Assembly: GCA_903951635.1 (NCBI GenBank)
Contig: CAJBCV010000484.1
Location: 1 to 34,930 of the forward strand
Length of the DNA: 34,930 nucleotides
Origin: an uncultured Planctomycetaceae bacterium
Lineage (GTDB): Bacteria > Planctomycetota > Planctomycetia > Pirellulales > UBA1268
Direction of reading: 5' to 3'
The number at the start of each line of letters is the position of its first letter. The first letter of the stretch is position 1. Shown here piece after piece: positions 13,731-22,135 of the stretch. Position numbers and translations under genes: made by a program. The notes beneath the pieces are model-generated. The model ran no database searches. It saw only the letters and a list, made by a program, of their open reading frames with translations, and had not been told where the DNA came from.

Positions 13731-16382
13731 TCAGGAACCGCGAAGGAGAAACTCGGTCAGGTCGGCAAAGTCCCGGGGATTGAGGGCCTGTTCAAAGCCC
13801 TCCGGCATGAGCGACCGTCCCGTTCCCCTGAGGACCTCGATCGCTCCCCGGGGAATCGTCTCCACTTTTCCTTCGGCGAGCGTCAGGTTCACGGCCGACG
13901 GTGTCTCGCCGCTGACGAGCCCGGTGAACGCCGCTCCGTCCCTGGTGACCACAGCCACAGCGGCGTATTCGCCGGTCAGCCGTCGGTTGGGATCGAGGAT
14001 GTCCTCGAGAAGTTGCTCTCGCGTCTTGCTCTGCATCCCGGCCAGATCGGGCCCGACGCGCGTGCCGACGTCCCCCGAGCGATGGCAGCCGGAGCAGTGG
14101 CGGACGAACAGCTCCCGCCCCCGGTGCCGGTCACCGTCCGGGGGAAGCGCCGCCTCGATCGCCGTGATCACGCCCTGCCGGTCGGCGTTTGCGGCCCCCC
14201 CGAGAAGGGTCACGAACCGGGCGCGGACCCCGGCCGAAAGCGACTCGGCAGCGAGGATCGTGCGCCGTGCCTCGGGATCGATGTCGCCCGGAGCGACGTC
14301 CCCGCTCTCCATCGCGGCCGCAAGGCGCGGAAGCCCTTCCGCAGCGATCGACGGTGTGGAAAGCGCCTCGAGCATCGCCCGACGCACCGCCGGGCTCGCC
14401 GTCGGCCAGGCGATCAGGACACGATCACTCACCGCGATCGGATCGCGGCCGCGGAGGCTCCGGAAGAGGAGCGCCGCCTCGTCGACGCCGATCGGCAGTT
14501 CCAGGCGTCCGAGGAGAATCGACAAAGCGTCCGTAGATCGATCGAGTTGCAGCAGCGCGATCGCATCGCCGCGGCTTTCGTCCGTAGCGCCGGCGGCGAG
14601 ATCCCGCGCGAGGGCGAGCCAGGCGTCGAACGGCCGACCACCGAAGTCTGCCGGCAGTTCGGCTCCTCCGGCCAACCGTCTCCCCTCCACCCATCCGGCG
14701 AAGAGGGCGACTTGCTCCGCCCGATCGAGCGTGCTCGCTGCCACGACGGAGGAAAGGGGCGAGGCCCCCCCTCCGGCATCGACCCGTCCACAGGCCTCGG
14801 CGAGCCCACGGAGAATCCCCGGTGGGGTGCCGTCGCGCCGGTCTTCGGCGACGAGCCCCCGCACGACCGCGGCCGCCCCATCCTCGGCAACACAGAGCAC
14901 CGCCCGCTCGACCCACCGGTCGGCCGGCGCGGTGGCGACCACCTTCGCAAGCACGGCGCCGCGCGTCTCCGCCGGGAGCGATTCCACCGCCAAGGCCACG
15001 TCAAACCGGATCGCCGGATCGGGGTCGGCAGCCAGCGCCAGCGCCACCGAGGCGAGTGCCTCCCCCGCCCCATCGAGCCGCTGTCGTGCCACAGCGCGCG
15101 CGGCGCCCGCCTCGGCCACTCGCTGCGCCGCACCGTCGCCCCGCGGCAACGCGGCTCCCGCCGGTCGCACGCGCCAGATCCGTCCCCGATCGGTCCCCTC
15201 GCTCCAATCGACGCCGTCGCGGAGGTCGGCGCGGACGAAGTCGGGATGTTCGACCCAACGCCGATAGAAGTCGCAGATCCACAGCGCCCCATCGGGGCCG
15301 GTGACCGTGAACACCGGCCGGAACCAGGGATCACGCGAAGCGAGAAACTCACGCGTCTCCTCGCCAGCCGGACGACGGGCCTCGAAGGCGACGCCGGCCG
15401 GAACGAGCTCGCGACGATGAACGAGATTGAGCAGCGGCTCACAGACATAGGCACAGCCGCTCGGGAGGAGCCGCGATCCGCGGTCGATCGACAGCCCGCA
15501 ACTGGCATTGAAGGCGTCGGTCGGCTCGCGGTTGAACGTCGTCGGCGTGCCACTGATCGGGAACAGCCGATTCTGCTGGATTGGATCTTCGAGCACTTCC
15601 ATGTCGGTCGGCGGCGCCGAGAGTGGATGACGGACGGCGACGTCGAGCGGGAAGATGACCTGCCGGATCGGCGCGGTGTTCCAGTTGCTGAACCGGTTGC
15701 CCTGCGCGTCGAACGCCAAGCCGAACTGGGAAAACCCCGCCACGGCTTCGACCTCGCCGGTGTCGGGGCGGAAGCGGAGATCGTGGCGATCGATCGAGAC
15801 AGCCGGGGCGTCGGGGCGCTTCGGCGCGGTGATCGAGCCGCCGCTACGCCCGTTGGCGGCATAGATCCAGCCATCGGGGCCGGCACAGAGGCCGTTGACG
15901 CGGAGCTGCTGGTTGCCAGCCTGAAAACCGGTGAGGATCACCTCGCTCGTCTCGGCCACGCCGTCGCCATCGCGGTCGGCGAGGTGGAGGATGTCGGGGG
16001 CGGCGGTCACCAGGAGCCCCCCGTTCCAGGCCAACAGACCGTTTGGAAACGGGAGCCCCGCGGCGAACACCGTGCGGGTGTCGATCGTCCCGTCGCCGTC
16101 GGCATCGGTGAGCATGACGATCCGGCCGCCGCCGTCCCCGTTGGGATAGTCGCTCATCTCGGCGACGAACAGCCGGCCGTCGTCGTCCCAGCAGATCGCC
16201 ACCGGATCGAAGACGAGCGGCTCGGCCGCCACGAGTTCCACGACATGCCCCGGCACGACGTCGAAGCAGGCCAGCGACGCGGCCGGAGAAAGTGGCCGCG
16301 GCGGCTCGGCGGCGCCCGGGAATGCCCACAACGCGATCGCCGCCACCATCCCGAAAGCCGCGAACCAGCGTTGCACGTTCAT
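13731..16382 (-). CDS. PVC-type haem-binding membrane-bound dehydrogenase (cytochrome c fusion)
   Basis: 883-residue exported protein of the large planctomycete family that joins a beta-propeller dehydrogenase-like domain to a cytochrome c domain. Residues 1-27 are a signal peptide. Propeller-like repeats run through about 40-420 (AICWDDDGRLFVAEMSDYP, DADGDGTIDTRTVF, NGLCAGPDGWIYAANGR, GPDGALWICDFYRRWVEHP). Residues about 440-740 are helical, HEAT-like. The C-terminal haem site is CSGCH (Cys763, Cys766, His767), and Met859 in SLMPEGF is a candidate distal ligand. The ATG overlaps the stop of the upstream ceramidase-like gene (ATGA), with GGAGG 9 nt upstream. A periplasmic electron-transfer oxidation of a sugar or alcohol is likely; the substrate is unknown. 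The coupling to the ceramidase-like gene points to a shared pathway. Confidence 0.9.
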   Translation of the reverse strand: MNVQRWFAAFGMVAAIALWAFPGAAEPPRPLSPAASLACFDVVPGHVVELVAAEPLVFDPVAICWDDDGRLFVAEMSDYPNGDGGGRIVMLTDADGDGTIDTRTVFAAGLPFPNGLLAWNGGLLVTAAPDILHLADRDGDGVAETSEVILTGFQAGNQQLRVNGLCAGPDGWIYAANGRSGGSITAPKRPDAPAVSIDRHDLRFRPDTGEVEAVAGFSQFGLAFDAQGNRFSNWNTAPIRQVIFPLDVAVRHPLSAPPTDMEVLEDPIQQNRLFPISGTPTTFNREPTDAFNASCGLSIDRGSRLLPSGCAYVCEPLLNLVHRRELVPAGVAFEARRPAGEETREFLASRDPWFRPVFTVTGPDGALWICDFYRRWVEHPDFVRADLRDGVDWSEGTDRGRIWRVRPAGAALPRGDGAAQRVAEAGAARAVARQRLDGAGEALASVALALAADPDPAIRFDVALAVESLPAETRGAVLAKVVATAPADRWVERAVLCVAEDGAAAVVRGLVAEDRRDGTPPGILRGLAEACGRVDAGGGASPLSSVVAASTLDRAEQVALFAGWVEGRRLAGGAELPADFGGRPFDAWLALARDLAAGATDESRGDAIALLQLDRSTDALSILLGRLELPIGVDEAALLFRSLRGRDPIAVSDRVLIAWPTASPAVRRAMLEALSTPSIAAEGLPRLAAAMESGDVAPGDIDPEARRTILAAESLSAGVRARFVTLLGGAANADRQGVITAIEAALPPDGDRHRGRELFVRHCSGCHRSGDVGTRVGPDLAGMQSKTREQLLEDILDPNRRLTGEYAAVAVVTRDGAAFTGLVSGETPSAVNLTLAEGKVETIPRGAIEVLRGTGRSLMPEGFEQALNPRDFADLTEFLLRGS

Positions 16383-17800
16383 CGCCCCGATCCTCCCGTG
16401 CTTCCCTGATCCCGAACCTGCCCCCGAAGCTCCTCGTGGAGCCGCTCGAGCTGATTCACGGCCGTGGCCACCATCCGCTCGCCGGTGCCCGGCTCGGCGT
16501 AGCTGTGGTGGCCGGTCCAGGTCTGGTAGCCACCGAGTTCGTGGCCTCTCGAATCGGGGATGTAGCCGACCCAATCGTTGGAAAGCTCCGAGACAAGCGT
16601 GTGGCGGAACGGGCTTTGTCGCTTGATCTCCTGCCCGAGGACGGTGAAGAACTCCGCCGGCACCCCGACAATCGCCACGTCACCGACGACGAGCGTTTGG
16701 ATCGACGAGGTTCGGGGTTCTCCTTGATGGGGGGCGATCTCGGCCCGCTGGGTGCGGAACACCTGAGCGATCCCTTCGGCTGCCTCCTCGCTCCCCACCC
16801 GCTTGCGGCAATAGCTCTTCACCGCCTCTTCCTCGGCCGATTCGTCGAAGACGCGGACGCGGAACTCGAACGGCTCCTTGAGCGCCAGGAGGCGCGGCAC
16901 CTCCCGCGGCGTGGCGGCCGCCCGGGCCCGGTTCACCGCATCCTTGATGCGGATCACCATCTCCGCGGGGGGGACGGTGAGATTGTGCGTCGATCCGGAG
17001 GCGCCCTGAAGGAAAACGTGATGCCCCCCCTGCTCGGCTTCGAGCTCCTGCGCGGCGAGGCCGTAGAACGCCGGCGAGCGTTTTCCCCCCTCGCGGGCCC
17101 CGATGCAGTGGGTCGAGTGGTTGAAGAGCGTCGCCACCGGCTTCCCGTCGGCTGTCTCGAAGGCCATCACCGGGAGGTCGGGATCGAAGGGCCCGGTGGG
17201 GCGGACGGCGTCGTCGCGGTTGCCGATCCAGAAGATGGTGCCGTCGCCGAGGAGGATGCGGCTGTTCTGGCCGACGCTCGACTCCTCGCCGAGCCGGTAG
17301 CGGAGCCGGCAGTCGGGGTGGGCATCGAGGGCCGCGTGGGCAGCGATCACCGCATCGGCGATCGCCTTGGCGAGCCCCTCCACGAACCGGGGATCGCGCT
17401 GATACCCATGGACGCGCGTCGCCGACGGGGCGGAGTGGGTGTGCGTGGCATGAACGAGGACGCGCTCGGGGGGAATCCCCGTCGCCGCACGGATCGCCTC
17501 GAGGGCGGGATCGACGAAATCCTTCTGAACGAAGAGCACGTCACAGGAACAGATGGCGAGCTTTTCATTTCCCCTGGCCACCACCAGCGCCGTGGCCCGA
17601 AGCGGCGCTTCGGCCCCGTTGGCTCTCCAGGGATGGATCCCGCCGGCCATGTCCATCGAGTCATCGGCAGCGATCTCGATCGCCGCACTCCCCACTCGGA
17701 GTGCCTCGGCGGCAGCCGCGACGGAGAACAGACCGATCGACAGCCACAGCCCCGCCAGCCCCCCCGCGATCAGGAGCCCCGATCCCCACTTGATGGTCAT
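16379..17800 (-). CDS. Neutral/alkaline ceramidase-like exported hydrolase, copy 1
   Basis: 473-residue protein with a signal peptide (hydrophobic 8-31, ending SVAAAAEA). It resembles the N-terminal catalytic domain of neutral/alkaline non-lysosomal ceramidases. Zinc-site histidines are in VHATHTHSAPS (His118, His120, His122) and NHSTHCIG (His228, His231). The stretch QGASGSTHNLT sits where ceramidases have their nucleophile-bearing GDVSPN-like loop, so the active-site serine region is altered from the canonical form. At 473 residues it lacks the extra C-terminal domain of full-length enzymes. Start ATG 17800 has GAGG 7 nt upstream. In planctomycetes this fold is amplified and its substrates are mostly unknown; true ceramide hydrolysis is not shown. 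Paralogue of the adjacent gene 18003-19430, and coupled to the cytochrome gene downstream. Confidence 0.85.
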   Translation of the reverse strand: MTIKWGSGLLIAGGLAGLWLSIGLFSVAAAAEALRVGSAAIEIAADDSMDMAGGIHPWRANGAEAPLRATALVVARGNEKLAICSCDVLFVQKDFVDPALEAIRAATGIPPERVLVHATHTHSAPSATRVHGYQRDPRFVEGLAKAIADAVIAAHAALDAHPDCRLRYRLGEESSVGQNSRILLGDGTIFWIGNRDDAVRPTGPFDPDLPVMAFETADGKPVATLFNHSTHCIGAREGGKRSPAFYGLAAQELEAEQGGHHVFLQGASGSTHNLTVPPAEMVIRIKDAVNRARAAATPREVPRLLALKEPFEFRVRVFDESAEEEAVKSYCRKRVGSEEAAEGIAQVFRTQRAEIAPHQGEPRTSSIQTLVVGDVAIVGVPAEFFTVLGQEIKRQSPFRHTLVSELSNDWVGYIPDSRGHELGGYQTWTGHHSYAEPGTGERMVATAVNQLERLHEELRGQVRDQGSTGGSGR

Positions 17801-18002
17801 CGCTTTGCCTCGGTCTTCAGGTCGGTGGCGAGGAGGCAATCCTCGGCCGTAGCTCTCCCCGTACGTCTCCCATGATACCGCTGCAGCGGCCGGCACGCCC
17901 CGCCGAAGACGCCGCCACACGACGCCCCTGCCGCAGCAGGTCGTGCCGCATGACCGTCCTCGGAGGTGACGCGAATCGAGTCGGTCGATCGTCCGCAGCG
18001 CC

Positions 18003-19430
18003 TCACCGCTCACCGCTGCGCGTCGCCCCGAGGCCAGCCTGCTCCCGCAGCTGCTCTTGGAGCCGGCCGAGCTGGCTCACGGCCGCAGCCACCATCCGCT
18101 CGCCGGTGCCCGGCTCGGCGTAGCTGTGGTGGCCGGTCCAGGTTTGGTAGCCGCCGAGTTCATGCCCTCTCGAATCGGGAACGTAGCCGACCCAGTCGTT
18201 GGAGAGCTCCGCGATGATCGTGTGACGGAACGGGCTCTGACGCTTGATCTCCTGCCCAAGCACGGTGAACAGCTCCGCCGGTACGCCGACGATCGCCACG
18301 TCGCCGACGACGAGCGTCTGGATCGACGTTGTCCGCGTCTCTCCCTGGAAGGGGGCGATCTCGGCCCGCTGCGCGCGGAACACTTCGGCGGTGGCGTGGG
18401 CTTCTCCGCCGGTCCCCATTCGCTTCGTGCAGTAGCCCATCACGGCAGCTTCCTCGGCCGACTCGTCGAACGCGCGAACGCGGAACTCGAACGGCTCCTT
18501 GATTGCGACGAGGCGATCGATCGCCCGCGGCATGGCCACCGAACGGGCGCTGCTCACGGCCGCTTTGATTCGAAGGATCGCTTCGTCGACCCCGACGGTG
18601 AGATTGTGGGTCGATCCCGAAGCGCCCTGGAGGAAGAGGTGAATCCCCCCCTCCTCGCGCTCGAGCTCCTGGGCGGCCAAACCGTAGAAGGCCGGCGAAC
18701 GCTTCCCGGGCTGGCGAGCCCCAATGGTGTGGGTGGAGTGGTTGAAAAGCGTCGCCACCGGCTGGCCGAGTCCCGTCTCGAAAACCATCACCGGCAGCTC
18801 GGGATCGAAAGGACCGGTGGGACGGACGGCATCGTCGCGCTTCCCGACCCAGAAGATCGTGCCGTCGCCGAGGAGGAGCCGGCTGTTCTGGCCGACGCTC
18901 GACTCCTCGCCGAGCCGGTAGCGGAGACGGCAGTCGGGATGGGCGGCGAGGTCGGCATCGGCGGCGATGATCGCGTCGCCGATCGCCTTGCCGAGCCCGG
19001 CCACGAAGCGCTCGTCGCGCTCGCACGCGTGAGCGCGCACCGTCGATGGGGCCGTGTGGGTGTGGGTGGCGTGCACGAGGACACGCTCCGGGGGAATCCC
19101 CGTGGCCTGCCGGACTCGCTCGAGCACCGGATCAACGAAGTCCGCCTGGACGACGATCACGTCACAAGCACAGATGGCGAGCTTTTCAGCGCCGCGGGCC
19201 AGCACCACAGCCGTGGCCCGCAGCGGCGCCTCGGCGCCGTTGGCCTTCCAGGGATGGATTCCCCCGGCCATGTCCATCGCATCGTCGGCCGGGATCTCGA
19301 TCGCCGCACTTCCCACCCGGAGGCGCTCGGCGGCAGGGCAGACTCGATGGCTCATTGCCATGGGCACCGACAAGAACGCAACCGACAGCCATCCCGCGAT
19401 CCCCGCTCCGCATCGCCGATCGAGACGCAT
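18003..19430 (-). CDS. Neutral/alkaline ceramidase-like exported hydrolase, copy 2
   Basis: 475-residue close paralogue of the next gene downstream; most positions match by eye from RVGSAAIEI onward, and the DNA is identical over about 55 bp near the 3' ends (16467-16522 and 18088-18143). It keeps the zinc-site histidines in VHATHTHTAPS and NHSTHTIG and the altered loop QGASGSTHNLT. The N-terminus (MRLDRRCGAGIAGWLSVAFL) is a signal peptide unlike that of copy 1, so divergence is concentrated there. The ATG has GGAAGA 4 nt upstream, which decides it over MWKREET at 19451. 202 bp separate it from copy 1, enough for a separate promoter. The pair reads as a tandem duplication with retained catalytic residues and changed signal sequence. 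Confidence 0.86.
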   Translation of the reverse strand: MRLDRRCGAGIAGWLSVAFLSVPMAMSHRVCPAAERLRVGSAAIEIPADDAMDMAGGIHPWKANGAEAPLRATAVVLARGAEKLAICACDVIVVQADFVDPVLERVRQATGIPPERVLVHATHTHTAPSTVRAHACERDERFVAGLGKAIGDAIIAADADLAAHPDCRLRYRLGEESSVGQNSRLLLGDGTIFWVGKRDDAVRPTGPFDPELPVMVFETGLGQPVATLFNHSTHTIGARQPGKRSPAFYGLAAQELEREEGGIHLFLQGASGSTHNLTVGVDEAILRIKAAVSSARSVAMPRAIDRLVAIKEPFEFRVRAFDESAEEAAVMGYCTKRMGTGGEAHATAEVFRAQRAEIAPFQGETRTTSIQTLVVGDVAIVGVPAELFTVLGQEIKRQSPFRHTIIAELSNDWVGYVPDSRGHELGGYQTWTGHHSYAEPGTGERMVAAAVSQLGRLQEQLREQAGLGATRSGER

Positions 19431-19536
19431 CGTTTCTTCCCTCTTCCACATGTCAGATCCGCTCGCCACCGAGCGGTCCCTCCAGATGATACCGATCGGG
19501 CAACTCCACGCCGCGCGGCACACGCGACCTGCCGGC

Positions 19537-20706
19537 TCAGCGTTGCTTCCGGCTTCGCAGGAAGGCAGGCAGGCTCCGGTCCGGCGGCACCCACCGGAGG
19601 CGACGTTCGAGCAGCGCCATCTCCGGTCCGGTGCACCCGCGCTGCTTGAGTTCGCTCCAGCAGGTCCGAAACAGATCCCGGGCGGCACTGAGATCGGGGA
19701 GCGGGAGGGCGGCGATCTGCTCGAGCGACAACGGCGTGTCGAAACAGGGAGGACTGGGCATCCCCGCGGCCAGGAAGTTCAGCCGGGTCATGACGCACTT
19801 CTGGCAGCGTCCGCAGTTGCGGGAGGGATCACTTCCTTCCCAGCAGACTTTGATCCCCTTGATCACCTCGGGGAACGGCAGAAGGGCTTCGATCTTGTCC
19901 GTTCGCCCGAAGGCTCCACCGTCGGTGACGACATGGAAAGCGTCGTTGGAGACCAGCGCGTCGAGGACGGCCGGATGGGAGACGCCAAACCGCGGCGAGC
20001 CGTGTGGCGCGGCGCCGGAGACGAGGCCGATGCCGCAGCGGCTGGAGAACAGCGACAGCGCGGCCGCGGTCAGCGGGATCGCCGAATGCGGCCACACGCT
20101 GTTGCCTCCAGCCTGCTTGCTGTTGGTGACCACCGTGAACAGCGGCAGATCGAGCCAGCGCGCGAGTGGCTCGACCCGATTCCGCATCGCGGCGAACTGA
20201 TCGGCTTGATCGAGCTTCGCATCGAAGCCGTGAATCATGACGACGCCACCGAGCCGGTACGACGCCTCCCCTGCGAGCCGGCGAGCGTGCCTGACCACCG
20301 TGAAAGTCGAGTCGAGTCCGGCGGACAGCGCCGCGATCGCCAGGCCGGGATCCCCCTCGGGCCGGGGCGATGACACCGTCTCCGGGATCAGCTCGATGGG
20401 CCGCGGGTAGCGTTGCGGCGACAGACAGCGACGGATCTCGAGGAGCTGGCCGAGATTGAAAAGCCCCCCTCGGCTGATCGCCCCATGGACGACGAGATTC
20501 TGGCCGAGCTTGGCCGCCCAGAGCAGGTGGCCGGCAAGGAGCGAGTCGAGGACGGGTGGGGACGGCAGTCCGGTGACTCCCGGCACGCGCCACCAGACGT
20601 CGAACCGCGGCCGACGCCGCCCTTCGGCGCCTTCGAAGACAAGTCGGCGCACCGAGGCGCCCGACTCGACTCCCTCCTCGAACCAGACGTGGATCGGCTT
20701 CTTCAT
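19537..20706 (-). CDS. QueC-like PP-loop protein A (SAGLDS variant)
   Basis: 389-residue cytoplasmic protein, not recognised as a named gene. The centre carries a PP-loop nucleotide-binding motif, ALSAGLDSTFTVVRHARRL, with Ser128, Asp132 and Ser133; the usual SGGxDS has its second Gly changed to Ala. The C-terminal Cys set C288, C298, C301 and C304 (C-x9-CGRCQKC) is the zinc motif of QueC, the 7-cyano-7-deazaguanine synthase. The N-terminal 110 residues are unlike QueC and have no match I know. Length is well above the about 230 residues of QueC. It lies 5 nt after its paralogue (20712-21875), so the two are one operon and perhaps a heteromer. It probably activates a carboxylate or similar by adenylation; the substrate is unknown. 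The ribosome site GGTGAG is just upstream. Confidence 0.7.
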   Translation of the reverse strand: MKKPIHVWFEEGVESGASVRRLVFEGAEGRRRPRFDVWWRVPGVTGLPSPPVLDSLLAGHLLWAAKLGQNLVVHGAISRGGLFNLGQLLEIRRCLSPQRYPRPIELIPETVSSPRPEGDPGLAIAALSAGLDSTFTVVRHARRLAGEASYRLGGVVMIHGFDAKLDQADQFAAMRNRVEPLARWLDLPLFTVVTNSKQAGGNSVWPHSAIPLTAAALSLFSSRCGIGLVSGAAPHGSPRFGVSHPAVLDALVSNDAFHVVTDGGAFGRTDKIEALLPFPEVIKGIKVCWEGSDPSRNCGRCQKCVMTRLNFLAAGMPSPPCFDTPLSLEQIAALPLPDLSAARDLFRTCWSELKQRGCTGPEMALLERRLRWVPPDRSLPAFLRSRKQR

Positions 20707-20711
20707 CGCGC

Positions 20712-21875
20712 TCACCGGGGCCACGGGGCGAGCAGACCGGCGACGGCGCCGGCCCAGCGGAAATGATCGCGCACATCGACGGCGAGCCGGTTCAAGCCGA
20801 CCCGGGCGCGGAGCAGCGTCTGCCATCCGCTCCGATCGCTGCTCCAGTCACGAAGCGTCGCGATCGCGTCGGCCGCGACGACAGGATCTCCAAAGGGGAG
20901 CCGGGCAACCGCTGGAACGGAAATCCGCAGACGGCTCCGTGGACAAGGGAGGCCACGGGCCGCGAAGGCGAGCGCCAGGAGCGTGCACTCCGGGCAGGTG
21001 CCGCAGGGGGGACCCGGTCGGGATCGTCGGCAGTCGGAGAGCACCGCGGCGAGCGCCTCATGCCGGCCGACGGCTTCGGCCATGAGCGCTGGCGACGCTG
21101 CCCCACCATCGGCCCGGACCGCGAACGCATCCCCGGAAAGGAGATCGGCAAGCGCCGGCCCGGGGCGGGGAAATCGTAACTGGGCTCCGAAGTGCCAACG
21201 GCGGGCGTGGAGGCCGATGGTGCCCGCGCCACTCACGGCATGCAGCGCCGCCGCTACGATCGGCAGGCCGCCGATCTCGCGATCGATAAGCCCCTGCCTG
21301 CGGGCATCGGTGCGCACCGTGATCGCGCCGATCCCCTCGGCGCCAAGCGCCGCCACGGCATCCCCGCCGGCGTCATCGGCCGCCGCGTCCCCCGCTTCCC
21401 GATCGAGCCCCACGACCCTTACGGCGGCTCGGACACCAAACGCACCAGGGATCAGTCGATCGCGGTGTCGGACGAGCGTGTAAGTCGATCGTAGCCCCCC
21501 CGACCAGGCCACGAGCGCCTCGTCAGGAACCGAAAGTCGCGGCAGATCGACGATCTCGTCGGCCGTGATCGTCACTCGATGAAAAGCCGCGGGGCGCCAG
21601 TTCGCCCAGGACTCGGAGTATTCGGTGAGGTTTCTCAGGGCCCCGCGCGTCAGCGGCCCGCGCACGTGGAGGGAGCCGCCGGCGCGCATCACGAGCGGAA
21701 GGAAGGCGATCGCCAGGCCATCGAGGATGTCAGGAGGAGTTGGCCCGTCCTCGGCGATGAAGAATTGCACCGAGAGTTGGGGAGCGTCTGCCCGGTGCAA
21801 GACCCCCCGCCAGCCCGCGGCATCGCCGGCGACACAAGCGCGCTCGAGGGTGAAGCTGGGCACCGCGGTGATCAT
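20712..21875 (-). CDS. QueC-like PP-loop protein B (SGGLRS variant)
   Basis: 387-residue paralogue of the downstream gene, with the same layout. An N-terminal domain shares RGPLTRGALRNLTEYSE with VHGAISRGGLFNLGQLLE of protein A. The PP-loop region reads VAWSGGLRSTYTLVRHRDRL (122-141), so the motif's aspartate is Arg129. The C-terminal zinc motif is C282-x8-CGTCPEC (C291, C294, C297). GGAAGG lies 7 nt before the ATG at 21875, which sets the start; the longer frame upstream is not protein-like. Losing the motif Asp suggests it is inactive or binds a different nucleotide, perhaps a regulatory or structural partner for protein A, but the Arg might be real adaptation. Function unknown. Confidence 0.7.
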   Translation of the reverse strand: MITAVPSFTLERACVAGDAAGWRGVLHRADAPQLSVQFFIAEDGPTPPDILDGLAIAFLPLVMRAGGSLHVRGPLTRGALRNLTEYSESWANWRPAAFHRVTITADEIVDLPRLSVPDEALVAWSGGLRSTYTLVRHRDRLIPGAFGVRAAVRVVGLDREAGDAAADDAGGDAVAALGAEGIGAITVRTDARRQGLIDREIGGLPIVAAALHAVSGAGTIGLHARRWHFGAQLRFPRPGPALADLLSGDAFAVRADGGAASPALMAEAVGRHEALAAVLSDCRRSRPGPPCGTCPECTLLALAFAARGLPCPRSRLRISVPAVARLPFGDPVVAADAIATLRDWSSDRSGWQTLLRARVGLNRLAVDVRDHFRWAGAVAGLLAPWPR

Positions 21876-22135
21876 CAACAGCCCTTCCGGAGGTGGTGAA
21901 GTGATGTCGGCCAAGCAGGCCGCAGCCGGCACGCGGTGCTCCGTGCCCAAGGGCGCCTTTTTTCCACAACCCCGATGCGGAAACAAGGATACCGCTCCCG
22001 GTGCCGCCACACCCAAAGGTTGCGGATCGAGACGTTGAAAGTTGATGATGGCACCGCGGCCGACAGCCGGCAGTCGCACGATCGATGGCAAACGTTCCCG
22101 CCGCGATGCCGGGGCGGTCACAGTGGAGTGAGGCG

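Noticed and set aside
13563-16409. 948-codon open frame antisense to the cytochrome dehydrogenase
   Set aside because: The opposite strand has a signal peptide, propeller repeats and a CSGCH haem site; the antisense composition is shadow-like.
19537-20706. Assigning the QueC-like protein as true 7-cyano-7-deazaguanine synthase (queC)
   Set aside because: It is much longer than QueC, has an unrelated N-terminal domain, a changed PP-loop motif and no queuosine genes nearby.
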